Shown: positions 14,628 through 24,280, counted from the first letter of the stretch. The stretch: 64,000 bases of DNA from Actinomycetes bacterium (GCA_023420415.1 JAEZWF010000012.1:1-64000), one strand, 5' to 3'. Notes: a model not told the origin generated them from the sequence alone. A program made the numbers and translations.

Positions 14628-17068
14628 CGGTCCTCCTGGGTCTGTGTGGACGATGACGGGGTATGCCGCGTGCGCGCCAACGAGGGCCAGTCGCCGGCCG
14701 CGTGCCGCTGGCGCAGCTGCCACAGCTCGACCGGCGAGATGGGCATCGAGCGGATCGGGAAGCCCTCGGCGTCCTCGATGGCGGAGGCAATGACGGCACT
14801 GACGGGGATGCACCCGGCCTCGCCGGCGCCCTTGATTCCCAACGGGTTCAGCGGCGACGGCGTCTCGAGGTGGTCGGTCTCGATCACCGGCACCTCGGAG
14901 GCGTAGGGCATCAGGAAGTCCATGAACGACGCGTTGAGCAGCTGGCCAGACTCGTCGTAGACCATCCGCTCGTAGAGGGCCCCGCCCACGCCCTGCGCGA
15001 CGCCTCCGTGGACCTGCCCCTCAACGATCATCGGGTTGATCATCGGCCCGCAGTCGTGGACCACGCAGTAGCGCAGGATGCGGATCTCGGCGGTCACCGG
15101 GTCGGTCTCGACGATCGCAGCGTGCATGCCGTTGGCGAAGGTCGCCTGCGTGGGGGAGTAGAAGTCCTTGCCCTCCAGGCCCGGTTCGTCGTCGTCGGCC
15201 ACCGGTGGCTTGGACGGGTCGTTGCTGCCGGCGAACTGGGTGGCGGCCTTGGCGGCCTCGTCGAACGCGTAGCGCAGCGGGTTGGACATCACCGACACCG
15301 TGCCGAGCGACATGTGCGTGTCAGGGGCGCCCTTGACGCGGATGTCACCGTCGACGATCTCAAGGTCGTCGGCACTGACCTCGAGCGCGTCTGCCGCGAT
15401 CCGCAGCGCCTTGGCCCGCACGTTGCGCGCCGCCAGCGCGATCGCGTTGCCGCTCATCACCGCGGCACGCGAGGCGAACGTGCCCACGGCATACGGCATG
15501 CGCCTCGTGTCACCGGTGGTGACGTGGACGTCCTCGAGCGGCACCCCGAGCTCGCTGGCGACGACCTGCGCGAACACCGTCTCGTGTCCCTGCCCCTGTG
15601 AGGTGAGGCCGGTCGAGACGTTGACCCGCCCGCTGGTCTCGACCTGGATGTGCCCACCCTCGTAGGGCCCCACCCCGGTGCCCTCGACGTAGCAGCCGAT
15701 CCCGAGCCCGACCTTGCGACCGGCGGCCTCAGCCTCGGCCCGGTATGCCGCGAAGTCGTCCCAGCCGACGAGCGCCTTGAGTTTGTCGAGGCTCGCGGGG
15801 AAGTCACCGGAGTCGTAACGCAGGGGCCGCCCGTCCTGGAAGAGCAGCCCGTGGTCGTAGGGCATCTCGCTGGGGAGGATGAAGTTGCGGCTGCGCACCT
15901 CGGTGCGGTCGAGGCCGAGCTCGTCGGCGATGGCGTCGATCGTGCGCTCCATGGCGAAGCAGCCCTGCGGTCGTCCCGCACCTCGGTAGGGCGTGACGAG
16001 CACGGTGTTGGTGTAGAGCGACCAGAACTCGACGCGGTAGGCGCCCGGCTTGTATGGGCCGAGCAGCTGGGTCGAGGTGATGATCGGGACGATGATGCCG
16101 TAGGGCGTGTAGGCGCCGTTGTCGTGCCAGAGCTTGACGTCGAGTGCGAGGATGCGGCCGTCGTCGTCGAAGCCGACCTTGACGGTCTGGAGCTGGCCGC
16201 GCTCGTGTGCGCTGGACGTGAAGTGCTCCCGACGGTCCTCGACCCACTTGACCGGGTGGCCGAGAAGCCTTGCGGCCCAAGGGATCAGCACCTCCTCGGG
16301 CCAGGGGTGGTTGATCTTGACGCCGAACCCGCCGCCGACGTCGGGCGCGATGCACTCGACCTTGGCCAGCGGCAGGTCGAGCTTGGCGGCCACCGCGGCC
16401 CGCACGCCGGTCGAGGTCTGGGTGGAGGAGTAGAGACGCAGCTCGCCGTTGTCGTCGTCCCAGCGCGCGTAGACGCCCTTGCCCTCCATCGGCATGCAGG
16501 CGCTGCGCTCGATCGACAGGTCGAGCTCGAGCGTGCGGGGTGCGGCGGCCATGGCGGCATCGACGTCGCCGACCTCCTGGAGCATGTGCGCGGAGACGTT
16601 GTCGGTCACGTCGTCGTGCACGAGTGCCGTTGCGTCCCTTGCCATCTCGATGCCCACGACGGGGGTGAGGAACTCGTACTCGACCCGGATGCGCTGGGCG
16701 ACGTCCTCGGCGACGTAGCGGTCGCGGGCGATCACGAGGACGATCGGCTCACCGACGTGGTTGACCTCGTCCTTGGCGAGTGCGTATGCCGTGCGCCCGT
16801 GCGTCAGCGTGGGGTGGGGGATGAGCAGCGGCAGGGGCTCGCCCACCCGGCCGGGCAGGTCCTCGTGCGTCCAGATGCCCACGAGGCCGTCGACCTCGAG
16901 GGCATCCGTGACGTCGATGTCGACGATGCGGGCATGCGCGTGCGGGCTGCGGACGAACGCCGCCGCCAGGGCGTCGTGGCCCAGGTCGTCGAGGAACCGG
17001 CCGTTTCCGGTGACCAGGCGCGGGTCCTCGCGCCGCGCAACTGGCGCTCCGAACATGCTTGTCGTCAT
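14624..17068 (-). CDS. Molybdenum hydroxylase large subunit (form II CoxL / xanthine dehydrogenase type)
   Basis: 814 residues, molybdopterin-cytosine-dinucleotide-binding subunit of the xanthine-oxidase superfamily. It starts at ATG 17068 (MTTSMFGAPVARREDPRLVT), overlapping the small-subunit stop. Motifs: APDVGGGFGVK near residue 242, the active-site loop PYRGAGRP at 360-367, and GIKGAGEAGC at the end, containing the catalytic Glu. The loop is the form II type; genuine CO dehydrogenases carry AYxCSFR with the Cu-binding Cys, which is absent. The substrate is therefore more likely an N-heterocycle, aldehyde or nicotinate/purine-type compound. Molybdenum-cofactor genes are not in the window. 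Confidence 0.92.
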   Translation of the reverse strand: MTTSMFGAPVARREDPRLVTGNGRFLDDLGHDALAAAFVRSPHAHARIVDIDVTDALEVDGLVGIWTHEDLPGRVGEPLPLLIPHPTLTHGRTAYALAKDEVNHVGEPIVLVIARDRYVAEDVAQRIRVEYEFLTPVVGIEMARDATALVHDDVTDNVSAHMLQEVGDVDAAMAAAPRTLELDLSIERSACMPMEGKGVYARWDDDNGELRLYSSTQTSTGVRAAVAAKLDLPLAKVECIAPDVGGGFGVKINHPWPEEVLIPWAARLLGHPVKWVEDRREHFTSSAHERGQLQTVKVGFDDDGRILALDVKLWHDNGAYTPYGIIVPIITSTQLLGPYKPGAYRVEFWSLYTNTVLVTPYRGAGRPQGCFAMERTIDAIADELGLDRTEVRSRNFILPSEMPYDHGLLFQDGRPLRYDSGDFPASLDKLKALVGWDDFAAYRAEAEAAGRKVGLGIGCYVEGTGVGPYEGGHIQVETSGRVNVSTGLTSQGQGHETVFAQVVASELGVPLEDVHVTTGDTRRMPYAVGTFASRAAVMSGNAIALAARNVRAKALRIAADALEVSADDLEIVDGDIRVKGAPDTHMSLGTVSVMSNPLRYAFDEAAKAATQFAGSNDPSKPPVADDDEPGLEGKDFYSPTQATFANGMHAAIVETDPVTAEIRILRYCVVHDCGPMINPMIVEGQVHGGVAQGVGGALYERMVYDESGQLLNASFMDFLMPYASEVPVIETDHLETPSPLNPLGIKGAGEAGCIPVSAVIASAIEDAEGFPIRSMPISPVELWQLRQRHAAGDWPSLARTRHTPSSSTQTQEDR

Positions 17069-17568
17069 TGGCCTTTCGCCTCCTGACGCAGCTCGGCGGC
17101 GCGAAGCACGGACTTTACGATGTTCTGGTATCCGGTGCAGCGGCACAGGTTGCCCGAGATCGCCTCGCGGGCCTCCTCGGCCGTGGGGTCGGGGTTCTCG
17201 TCGAGGTAGGCCGTGATCGTCGTGACGAACCCGGGAGTGCAGAACCCGCACTGCAGCCCGTGGCACTCGGTGAACGCCTGCTGCACCGGGCCCATCGCGT
17301 CCTGCGTGCCGAGCCCCTCGACCGTCGTGATCCGGTGTGGCTGAGCGCTGACGGCGAACATCAGGCACGACCGCATCGGTGCATCGTCGACGAGCACCGT
17401 GCACGCGCCACACACGCCGTGCTCGCACCCGACGTGGGTGCCGGTCAGGCCGAGATCGTGGCGCAAGAAGTCCGACAGCAGCCGCCGCGCCGGCACCCGT
17501 GCATGCCGCGGCACGTCGTTGACCGTGACGGTGACGTCGAGCAGCTCCTCGTCGACGGGCTCACTCAT
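17065..17568 (-). CDS. Molybdenum hydroxylase [2Fe-2S] subunit (CoxS type)
   Basis: 167 residues with all eight cluster ligands: Cys48, 53, 56 and 68 (GCEHGVCGACTVLVDD plus SC) form the plant-ferredoxin-type cluster, and Cys107, 110, 142 and 144 (LQCGFC, NLCRCTG) the second cluster near the molybdopterin. It carries electrons from the molybdenum centre to the FAD subunit. Overlaps by four bases on both sides (ATGA) with the medium and large subunit genes show a tightly coupled operon. Confidence 0.95.
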   Translation of the reverse strand: MSEPVDEELLDVTVTVNDVPRHARVPARRLLSDFLRHDLGLTGTHVGCEHGVCGACTVLVDDAPMRSCLMFAVSAQPHRITTVEGLGTQDAMGPVQQAFTECHGLQCGFCTPGFVTTITAYLDENPDPTAEEAREAISGNLCRCTGYQNIVKSVLRAAELRQEAKGQ

Positions 17569-18425
17569 GCTGCCCTCCCGGCGGCGTCGGTGAGGGCGAG
17601 GCGGGCGAGCTCGACCGCGAGCATGCGCCGGTATGCCGCGGTGGCGTGGATGTCGTCCTCGGGCGCCACCGCGTCACCGACGGCGTCGGCGCTGGAAGCC
17701 CAGTCGACCGCGGCAGGCTCCTGACCGGCATACGCGGCGGAGAGGTCGAGGACGGTCGGGACGTCGGTGACCGAGACGAAGCCCAGCCGCACCCCGCTCA
17801 CCACACCATCGGTGACGGTCACGGCAGCACCCACGCCCGCGAGGGCGTAGTCGCCGTGCCGTCGCGCGCGCTCGAGGAAGGCCGTGCCGGTGCCGCTCGG
17901 GAACCGCGGGAACCGCACAGCCGTCGCCAGCTCATCCTCAGACAGCGACGTCTCCAACGGCCCGAGAAAGAAGTCGTGCCAAGGGATTTCGCGCGATCCA
18001 CTCATTCCACACACCTCCACGACCCCGTCGCACATCGCCAGGATCGTCGGCATCTCCCCGGCCGCGTCCGCGTGGGCGATCGACCCCACCGTGGTGCCGC
18101 GGTTGCGGATGACGGGGTGCGCCACGTGGACGAGAGCCTGGCGCAGCAGGGGCAACGCGGCATACGCCCGCTCGTCACGCTCCAGACCTGTGTGCCGCAC
18201 CAGCGCGCCCACCCGCACCGAGCCGTCGTCGACCGCCACGGCGTCGAGCCCGGCCACCTGGTTGATGTCGACGAGGTGCCCCGGCGACGCGAGCCGCATG
18301 TTGAGGATCGGCACGAGGCTCTGGCCGCCGGCGAGCACCTTGCCGTCGTGACCGACCTCGCCCAGCACCGCGACGGCCTCGTCGACCGACCGGGGTGCAT
18401 GGTGGACGAAGGGAGCCGGCTTCAT
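17565..18425 (-). CDS. Molybdenum hydroxylase FAD subunit (CoxM type)
   Basis: 286 residues from ATG 18425 (MKPAPFVHHAPRSVDEAVAV). The FAD-binding motifs of this family are present: LAGGQSLVPILNMRL near residue 33 and RNRGTTVGSIAHADAAGEMP near 108. The C-terminal CO_deh_flav_C domain follows. It is first of the coxM-coxS-coxL order, the arrangement common to form I and form II clusters. Its start lies 19 bp after the permease stop, so the permease is probably in the same transcript. Confidence 0.93.
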   Translation of the reverse strand: MKPAPFVHHAPRSVDEAVAVLGEVGHDGKVLAGGQSLVPILNMRLASPGHLVDINQVAGLDAVAVDDGSVRVGALVRHTGLERDERAYAALPLLRQALVHVAHPVIRNRGTTVGSIAHADAAGEMPTILAMCDGVVEVCGMSGSREIPWHDFFLGPLETSLSEDELATAVRFPRFPSGTGTAFLERARRHGDYALAGVGAAVTVTDGVVSGVRLGFVSVTDVPTVLDLSAAYAGQEPAAVDWASSADAVGDAVAPEDDIHATAAYRRMLAVELARLALTDAAGRAA

Positions 18426-18444
18426 GCAACCATCCTGCCCCGGC

Positions 18445-19920
18445 TCACCGGTTCCGTCGGTCGTCCTGGTAGAGGTCGTCGACGCCATCGCTGTCGCCAT
18501 AGGTCTCCCGGCCACCGAGGGCGATCGCGGCCCCCTCCTGGCGCTCGGCCCGCTCGCGCAGCTCGCGCGGCGCGAGCGACTTCGCGAGGTGGTAGCCGGC
18601 GACGGCGACGATCGTGCCGAGTGCGATGCCGGAGAGCGAGAAGTTGTCGCTGAACTTCAGCTCGACGTTGCCGATGCCCATGATGATGCCGGCGGCGAGC
18701 GGCACGAGGTTGATCGGGTTGCCGAAGTCGACGCCGTTCTCCTTCCAGATCTTGGCGCCGAGCAGGCCGATCATGCCGTAGAGGACGACGGTGATCCCGC
18801 CCAGCACCCCACCGGGGACGGCGTTGACGAGGGCGCCGAACTTCGGGCACAGACCGAGCAGGATGGCGACCAGCGCCGCGACGTAGTAGGCCGCGGTGGA
18901 GTAGACGCGGGTCGCGGCCATCACGCCGATGTTCTCGGCGTACGTCGTCGTGGGGGAGCCGCCGACCGCGGACGCGACGGCCGTGCCGACACCGTCCGCC
19001 GCGATGGCGCGACCCATGTAGGGGTTGAGGTCGTGGCCGGTCATCTCGGCGACCGCCTTGACGTGGCCGGTGTTCTCGGCGATGAGCGCGATGACGGCGG
19101 GCAGCACCAGCAGGATCGCCGCCATCGAGAACGTCGGCATGTGCCAGCCCGCGATCTCCTTGCCGTCGGCGCCCATCATCGTCTTGTTGGGAAAGCCGAT
19201 CCACGCAGCTTCCTTGACCGCTTGGAAGCTCACCCGGTTGTGCTCGGTCGCCTCGGTCGCACCGCCCAGCACCGAGGTGATCGGGCCGACCGTCTTGTCG
19301 AGCACCCACGACAGGACGGTGCCGAAGACGAGGGCGAGGAAGACGGCGATGCGCCCGATGAATCCCTTGAACGCCACCGCGCACACGATCGTGAACACCA
19401 TGACGAAGAACGCGACCCACTGGTCCTGCGGCCAGTAGATGCCGGCGACGACCGGTGCGAGGTTGAAGCCGATGAGCATGACGACCGCGCCGGTGACGGC
19501 GGGCGGCAGCACCCTGTGCAGCAGGCCGGACCCGAGGAAGTGGATGAGCAGGCCGATGAGGGCGAGCACGACACCGGCGATGAGGATCGCGCCGGTCACG
19601 CGGGCCGAGTCGCCGCCCTGGGCACGGATCGCCGCGACGCCGCCGACGAACGCCGCGGACGTGCCGAGATAGCTCGGCACCTTGCCCTTGACGATGAGCA
19701 GGAAGATCACCGTCGCGACACCGCTCATCATGATCGCGAGCTGCGGGTTGAGGCCCATGACGATCGGGAAGACGAACGTGGCCCCGAACATCGCCACGAC
19801 GTGCTGCGCGCCGAGCCCGACGGTCTTGCCCCACCCGAGTCGCTCGTCGGGTGCGACGACGTCGTCCGGTCCGGCGAGGTTGCCGTCGCCGTGCAGCTTC
19901 CAACCCAGGCCCAAGCTCAT
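18445..19920 (-). CDS. NCS2-family nucleobase permease (uracil-xanthine type)
   Basis: 491-residue integral membrane protein with about 12-14 hydrophobic segments. The family signature is visible as ENIGVMAATRVYS (N-x-G-x4-T-R) near residue 325, and the start LGWGKTVGLGAQHVVAMFGA is typical of UraA/PyrP-like members. NCS2 proteins import uracil, xanthine, uric acid or related bases by proton symport. Placed just ahead of the molybdenum hydroxylase and downstream of a PucR regulator, it most likely imports the substrate of that enzyme. Purine versus pyrimidine preference cannot be settled by eye. Confidence 0.9.
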   Translation of the reverse strand: MSLGLGWKLHGDGNLAGPDDVVAPDERLGWGKTVGLGAQHVVAMFGATFVFPIVMGLNPQLAIMMSGVATVIFLLIVKGKVPSYLGTSAAFVGGVAAIRAQGGDSARVTGAILIAGVVLALIGLLIHFLGSGLLHRVLPPAVTGAVVMLIGFNLAPVVAGIYWPQDQWVAFFVMVFTIVCAVAFKGFIGRIAVFLALVFGTVLSWVLDKTVGPITSVLGGATEATEHNRVSFQAVKEAAWIGFPNKTMMGADGKEIAGWHMPTFSMAAILLVLPAVIALIAENTGHVKAVAEMTGHDLNPYMGRAIAADGVGTAVASAVGGSPTTTYAENIGVMAATRVYSTAAYYVAALVAILLGLCPKFGALVNAVPGGVLGGITVVLYGMIGLLGAKIWKENGVDFGNPINLVPLAAGIIMGIGNVELKFSDNFSLSGIALGTIVAVAGYHLAKSLAPRELRERAERQEGAAIALGGRETYGDSDGVDDLYQDDRRNR

Positions 19921-20163
19921 GCGGACTCCTTCGTCACTGCCGCGCTGTCAGGGGTGGCGCGGCTCACAGCCCTGCTCGATACGCGCAACCTAGCGGCCCA
20001 CCGGCCCCGTTCATTGGGCAATTGTTGCTATCGGCGTGGCATCGCGTTTCGGCAGACGTGCCTTGCGGCCCGAGCCACCGGTATGCCGCGTGGTCACCTC
20101 GCACTTCGGGCCACCCGGGGTTGGTGCTGACGTCATGGTCGAGCGTCCGTGGCCCGAAGTCGG
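19921..20163. promoter_or_regulatory. Upstream region of the permease-hydroxylase operon
   Basis: 243 bp between the pucR stop and the permease start, both minus strand. It includes an AT-richer patch (TTGGGCAATTGTTGCTATCG, 20014-20033) centred on a CAATTG palindrome, a plausible activator or repressor site ahead of the operon. One GGTATGCCGCGTGG motif copy is at 20080-20093. No small gene is apparent. Confidence 0.4.
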
Positions 20164-21876
20164 TCAGATGCCGCGCATCTGGTGGACCTTGAGCGCGAGG
20201 GCCAGCTTGAGCCGCAGCTGCGGGTCGGTGGTGAAAGGACCGAGCATGCGCTCGAGCTTGGCGATGCGGTAGCGCAGGGTGTTGTAGTGGAAGAACAGGA
20301 TTCGCGCGGTCTCGGCGACGTTCATGTTGGTGTCGATGAGGATCGAGAGGGTGTTGCGAAGGTCGGCGTTCTCGGCGACGTCGTCGTCGGCCAGCGGACC
20401 GAGTGACTCCTGCACGAACCGGCGCAGGTCGGCGCTGTCGGGCACCAGTGCCAGCAACCGGAAGATCCCGAGCCCGTCGAAGTGCGTCAACGCCGAGTCG
20501 CCGTGCAGCTGCCGTCCCACACCCACCGCGCTCAGCGCCTCGTCGTAGGCGCGGGGCAGGTCGGCGACCGTGTCGATGGGGCGGGAGACCCCGGTGGAGA
20601 ACGTGCGACGACCGCCGCCACCGTCGCCGCGCACGACGCGGACGATGTCACCGACCTGGCGCATCACGGCCTCGGTGTCGGCGTCGTCGGCCACGGCGAG
20701 CAGGGCGACGACCTCCTGGCTGAAGCCCATCACCGGTGCCCGGGGGTCGCGGACCGCCATCGCCTGGTTCCACGCGCGCGAGAACCGTTGCTGCAGCTCG
20801 GTCACCTCCTCGCTGGTGCGCGTGGTGTGTTCGTCGTCCTCGTCGGTCTCGGCCACCACGACGACGAGTCGCCGGTCGATGTCCCAGCCGAGCGCGGCGG
20901 CATGCAGGATCGCCTCGGACGCAGCGCCGGCCCGGCCCGCCAGGGCGTCGCGCAGGAACTCCGCGCGGTACTTGCTCTCCACCGCGGAGACGGCCTGCTC
21001 CTTGGTGATGGCCAGGGCCGCGACCGTGGCGGCGCGTTCGAGCAGATGCACGTCGTCGGCGGTGAGGTCGCGGTCCTGCACGAACGCCACGAGCAGCCCG
21101 TGGTTGAGCTGTCCTGCCACGATCCGCACGAGAGCCCGACCGGCGTCGGCGGCGCCGCTCGGCCGGATGCCGACGCGCTCGTACTCGGTGATGAGCCGAC
21201 CCGTCCGGTCGAAGCAGTCGAGCGCGTGCGCCGCCTCCAGCGCCGAAGCCGACCCGGCCTCGGCCAGCACCCGCCCGTCGGTCGAGGTCACCATCGTCGC
21301 GCCGTCGAGGAACTCGGCCAGCCGCCCGCAGAGGTCCTCGAGTCCACCGCCGGCGAGCACGATCTCCACGAGGATCTGGTGCGCCTCGTCGACCCGCGCG
21401 AGGATGCCGGCCTGCTGGTCGAGCAGCGCGCCCAGCGCCTCGGTGACGACCGTGGCGGGATCGGCGTCGGTCACGACCATGCTCACCCCGGACGCGCCGG
21501 CGGCTGCCCGCAGGGCCTTGGTCCGGCTCGCGGTCGGTGCCGGTCCACCCGCCAGCACCACGGCAGCCGCTCCACCGTCGGCCTGGTCCGCCACCACCTC
21601 CGCGACCCGCGCCGAGTCGAGGGACGCCGCGTCGACGCACACGAGGTGGTGCGCACCCGGCATACGGCCCGGGTCGTGGAGCGACGCGCGCGTGACGACG
21701 ACATCGGTGTCACCGTGCACCTGGGCCAAGCGCAGCGACGGCAGCTCGAGGAGTCGGTGCAGTGGCAGCCCGGCCACGAGCTCGCGGGCAGGGGAGGGCG
21801 AAGCGGCCGAAGAGGCAGACGCCACCGATGGCAACTCCGCGTCACGCAGGGCCCGATCGTTGGCAACATTCACCAT
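20164..21876 (-). CDS. PucR-family transcriptional regulator
   Basis: 570 residues from ATG 21876. An N-terminal PucR-type sensor region precedes the GGDEF-like central domain (around 280-420) and a C-terminal helix-turn-helix (NMNVAETARILFFHYNTLRY, then RIAKLERMLG). The last segment is the PucR_C (CdaR/PucR) signature. Relatives control purine catabolism (B. subtilis PucR), allantoin and sugar-acid use. It lies between the permease-hydroxylase operon and the divergent DUF2877-fdrA-DUF1116 operon, so it is the obvious common regulator; the ligand is unknown. Confidence 0.92.
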   Translation of the reverse strand: MVNVANDRALRDAELPSVASASSAASPSPARELVAGLPLHRLLELPSLRLAQVHGDTDVVVTRASLHDPGRMPGAHHLVCVDAASLDSARVAEVVADQADGGAAAVVLAGGPAPTASRTKALRAAAGASGVSMVVTDADPATVVTEALGALLDQQAGILARVDEAHQILVEIVLAGGGLEDLCGRLAEFLDGATMVTSTDGRVLAEAGSASALEAAHALDCFDRTGRLITEYERVGIRPSGAADAGRALVRIVAGQLNHGLLVAFVQDRDLTADDVHLLERAATVAALAITKEQAVSAVESKYRAEFLRDALAGRAGAASEAILHAAALGWDIDRRLVVVVAETDEDDEHTTRTSEEVTELQQRFSRAWNQAMAVRDPRAPVMGFSQEVVALLAVADDADTEAVMRQVGDIVRVVRGDGGGGRRTFSTGVSRPIDTVADLPRAYDEALSAVGVGRQLHGDSALTHFDGLGIFRLLALVPDSADLRRFVQESLGPLADDDVAENADLRNTLSILIDTNMNVAETARILFFHYNTLRYRIAKLERMLGPFTTDPQLRLKLALALKVHQMRGI

Positions 21877-21941
21877 GAGGTGACTGTAATCGCACTGGGT
21901 AGCGTCGCACCGTCGGTCAACCCAACCCCCGGAGGTCGCCC
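21877..21941. promoter_or_regulatory. 65-bp divergent promoter region, pucR / DUF2877 operon
   Basis: Holds the divergent control region. GGAGG (21931-21935), six bases ahead of the GTG at 21942, is a clear ribosome-binding site. TGTAAT at 21884-21889 is the only -10-like word. The gap is short enough for one bound regulator to control both directions. Confidence 0.4.
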
Positions 21942-22763
21942 GTGCCCGCGTCGACGGTGTGGCCGGCTGCCGTGTCGCAGCGTTCGGCCGACCTCGTCGG
22001 CGGCTCCGAGCCGGTGCGGGCGCGCGTCCTCGGGGCGTTCCCGACCGCCGTGTACCTGCTCGTGAGCGACCGGGTGCTGCCGGTCGTGACGAGCGACGCG
22101 CTGCGGCTCCCGACGTCGGTCGTCGTGGCGCAGCCGGCGCGTCTTGTCGGGTGGGGCGTGCAGCCCGGCGACCGCGTGAGCGTGGGACGCGGCGAGGTGC
22201 GGCTGCCTGACGTGACGCTGCGCGGAGTACGTTCCTGGCGACCCCCGCGAGTGCCTGTGTGTGCGCGCACACCAATGGTGCCAACGGATTTCGGTGTCGA
22301 TGGCGCCTGGTCCGCGGCCGCCAGGACCGTGGTCGACACGGTGCTGGCCGGAGGTGACGTGGACGCGCGGGTCAGTGTGCTCATCGGCGCGGGCGTGGGC
22401 CTCACCCCGAGTGGGGACGACGTGCTCTGCGGCATCCTGCTCGGGCTGCGCCTGCGCGGGTCGGCCGCGGCGGCCGAGACGCTCTGGCGCGCGACCAGGC
22501 CGTGGCTGGCGGCGACCACGTCGCTGTCGGCGTCGCTGCTCACCGAGGCCTCGCATGGGTATGCCGTGCCTCCCGTCGTGCGCCTCGCGCGGGCGCTCGC
22601 AGGTGCTGACCTCGCTGCCGTCGGCCGCGCGGTGGACGAGGTCCTGGCCATCGGCCACACCTCCGGCGCCGACCTCCTCGCCGGCTTCGGCGCCGCCCTC
22701 GCACCCAAGGGGACGGCCGCACCGGTCCGGCCCCTCACGGCCCTGGAAGGAGCACGCCGGTGA
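21942..22763 (+). CDS. DUF2877 protein (YlbF/AllH-like)
   Basis: 273 residues. The conserved DUF2877 heart is VLIGAGVGLTPSGDDVLCGI near residues 146-165, a Gly/Asp-rich loop. In E. coli the equivalent gene sits with fdrA and ylbE in the allantoin region, and the three products have been linked to oxamate carbamoyltransferase activity, releasing carbamoyl phosphate. The GTG start is backed by GGAGG. The stop overlaps the FdrA start (GTGA). The N-terminal 90 residues are less conserved. Confidence 0.85.
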   Translation: MPASTVWPAAVSQRSADLVGGSEPVRARVLGAFPTAVYLLVSDRVLPVVTSDALRLPTSVVVAQPARLVGWGVQPGDRVSVGRGEVRLPDVTLRGVRSWRPPRVPVCARTPMVPTDFGVDGAWSAAARTVVDTVLAGGDVDARVSVLIGAGVGLTPSGDDVLCGILLGLRLRGSAAAAETLWRATRPWLAATTSLSASLLTEASHGYAVPPVVRLARALAGADLAAVGRAVDEVLAIGHTSGADLLAGFGAALAPKGTAAPVRPLTALEGARR

Positions 22764-24280
22764 CCGATGTGGTGGAGGTGCGCCGCGGGGCCTACCAGGA
22801 CTCGGTGAGCCTCATGCAGGTCTCGCGCCAGGTGGCTGCGGCCGATGGCGTCGAGGCGGCCCAGGTGGCGATGGCCACCGACCTCAACCTCGAGGTCATC
22901 CGCGGCATGGGGTTCGAGCTGCCCGGCGACCTCGGGCCCAACGACCTGCTCATCGCGATCCGCGCCGGCTCCGACGCCGGCGTCACCGCCGGGCGCGCGG
23001 CGCTCGAGGACGCCCTGCTCGCGCTGCGCGGCACGGGGGCGTCCGCCGGTGGTTTCGGCGAGGCGCTGCCACCGCGCACGCTCGGCCGGGCGGTCGAGGA
23101 GGCAGGTGCCACGCTGGCGCTCGTCTCGGTGCCGGGGCAGTACGCCGTCACGGAGGCCTTCGACGCGATCGACCGTGGTGTCTCGGTGATGGTGTTCTCC
23201 GACAACGTCTCCGTCGAGGACGAGGTGGCACTCAAGGACGCGGCCGCCGGGCGCGGGGTGCTCCTCATGGGTCCGGACTGCGGCACCGCCGTCGTGGGCG
23301 GGGTGGCGCTGGGCTTCGCCAACGTCGTGCAGCCCGGACCGATCGGCATCGTGGCCGCCTCAGGCACCGGCGCGCAGGAGGTCATGGCACTGCTCGACGC
23401 GGCCGGGGTCGGCGTGAGCCACTGCCTCGGCGTCGGCGGTCGCGACCTCTCCGCGGCCGTGGGCGGCCGGTCGACGAGGCAGGCGCTCGCAGCCCTGGAT
23501 GCCGACGAGGCGACGACCGCGATCCTCGTCGTCTCCAAGCCGCCGGCGCCGGAGGTGCTCGCCGAGCTCGAGGCGTATGCCGCGGGGCTGGCGACCCCCG
23601 TCCACTGGGCGACGCTCGGGGCGGGACGGCCGGACCTCACGACCGCAGTGGCTTCGGCCCTCGCAGAGCTGGACCACGGCATACCGGAGGAGTGGCCGCA
23701 CTGGATGCCGCTCGTCGACGCCGAGGCTGGCCCGGGGGCGCCGCCACGGTCGGGCGGGTCGTTGCGTGGGTTGTTCGTGGGCGGCACGCTCGCCGACGAG
23801 GCGATGCTCGTCGCGGGGGAGCGGTTGGGCGCCATCCGGTCGAACATCCCGCTGTCGCCGGAGCTGGCGCTGGGCTCAGGCCTGCGTGACCGCGGCCATG
23901 TCGTCATCGACTTCGGCGACGACGACCTCACGCGCGGCCGGGCGCACCCGATGATCGACCCGAGCCTGCGGATGGAGCGGATCGTCGCCGAGGCGGCCGA
24001 CCCGACGTGCGGCGTGCTGCTGCTCGACCTCGTGCTCGGTCACGGCGCCCACCCCGACCCCGGGCCGGAGCTCGCCGACGCCATCACGGCTGCGCGTGCC
24101 ACGGCGGCCTCGGATGGTCGCGAGCTGCCGGTGGTCGTCGCGCTGGTCGGCACGTCCGGTGACCCACAAGGGTTTTCGGCCACCGCGGAGGTGTTGGCCG
24201 CGGCCGGGGCCGAGGTCTTCCTCTCCGCCGCTGAGGCCACCCGCCGCGCCATCCAACTGCTCGAAGGAGGCCACCGATGA
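22760..24280 (+). CDS. fdrA: FdrA-family protein (acyl-CoA-synthetase-like)
   Basis: 506 residues. The fold resembles succinyl-CoA synthetase alpha chains duplicated or extended: MGPDCGTAVVGGVALGFANV, GIVAASGTGAQEVMALLDAA and GVGGRDLSAAVGGRSTRQAL are the nucleotide/CoA-like loops, and the second half (AVASALAELDHGIPEE onward) carries an ATP-citrate-lyase-like domain. It is the large catalytic partner of the FdrA-DUF1116-DUF2877 set, connected in E. coli with carbamoyl transfer from oxamate to phosphate. Start and stop overlap both neighbours, indicating one complex. No carbamate kinase gene follows within the window. Confidence 0.9.
   Translation: MTDVVEVRRGAYQDSVSLMQVSRQVAAADGVEAAQVAMATDLNLEVIRGMGFELPGDLGPNDLLIAIRAGSDAGVTAGRAALEDALLALRGTGASAGGFGEALPPRTLGRAVEEAGATLALVSVPGQYAVTEAFDAIDRGVSVMVFSDNVSVEDEVALKDAAAGRGVLLMGPDCGTAVVGGVALGFANVVQPGPIGIVAASGTGAQEVMALLDAAGVGVSHCLGVGGRDLSAAVGGRSTRQALAALDADEATTAILVVSKPPAPEVLAELEAYAAGLATPVHWATLGAGRPDLTTAVASALAELDHGIPEEWPHWMPLVDAEAGPGAPPRSGGSLRGLFVGGTLADEAMLVAGERLGAIRSNIPLSPELALGSGLRDRGHVVIDFGDDDLTRGRAHPMIDPSLRMERIVAEAADPTCGVLLLDLVLGHGAHPDPGPELADAITAARATAASDGRELPVVVALVGTSGDPQGFSATAEVLAAAGAEVFLSAAEATRRAIQLLEGGHR

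Noticed and set aside
14003..14813. Longer coxG start at 14813
   Set aside because: The extra 62 residues overlap the hydroxylase large-subunit gene and lack domain character; GTG 14627 has GGAGGA and a GTGA junction.
14624..18425. Aerobic carbon monoxide dehydrogenase proper
   Set aside because: The large subunit lacks the AYxCSFR loop; the PYRGAGRP form II loop is present.
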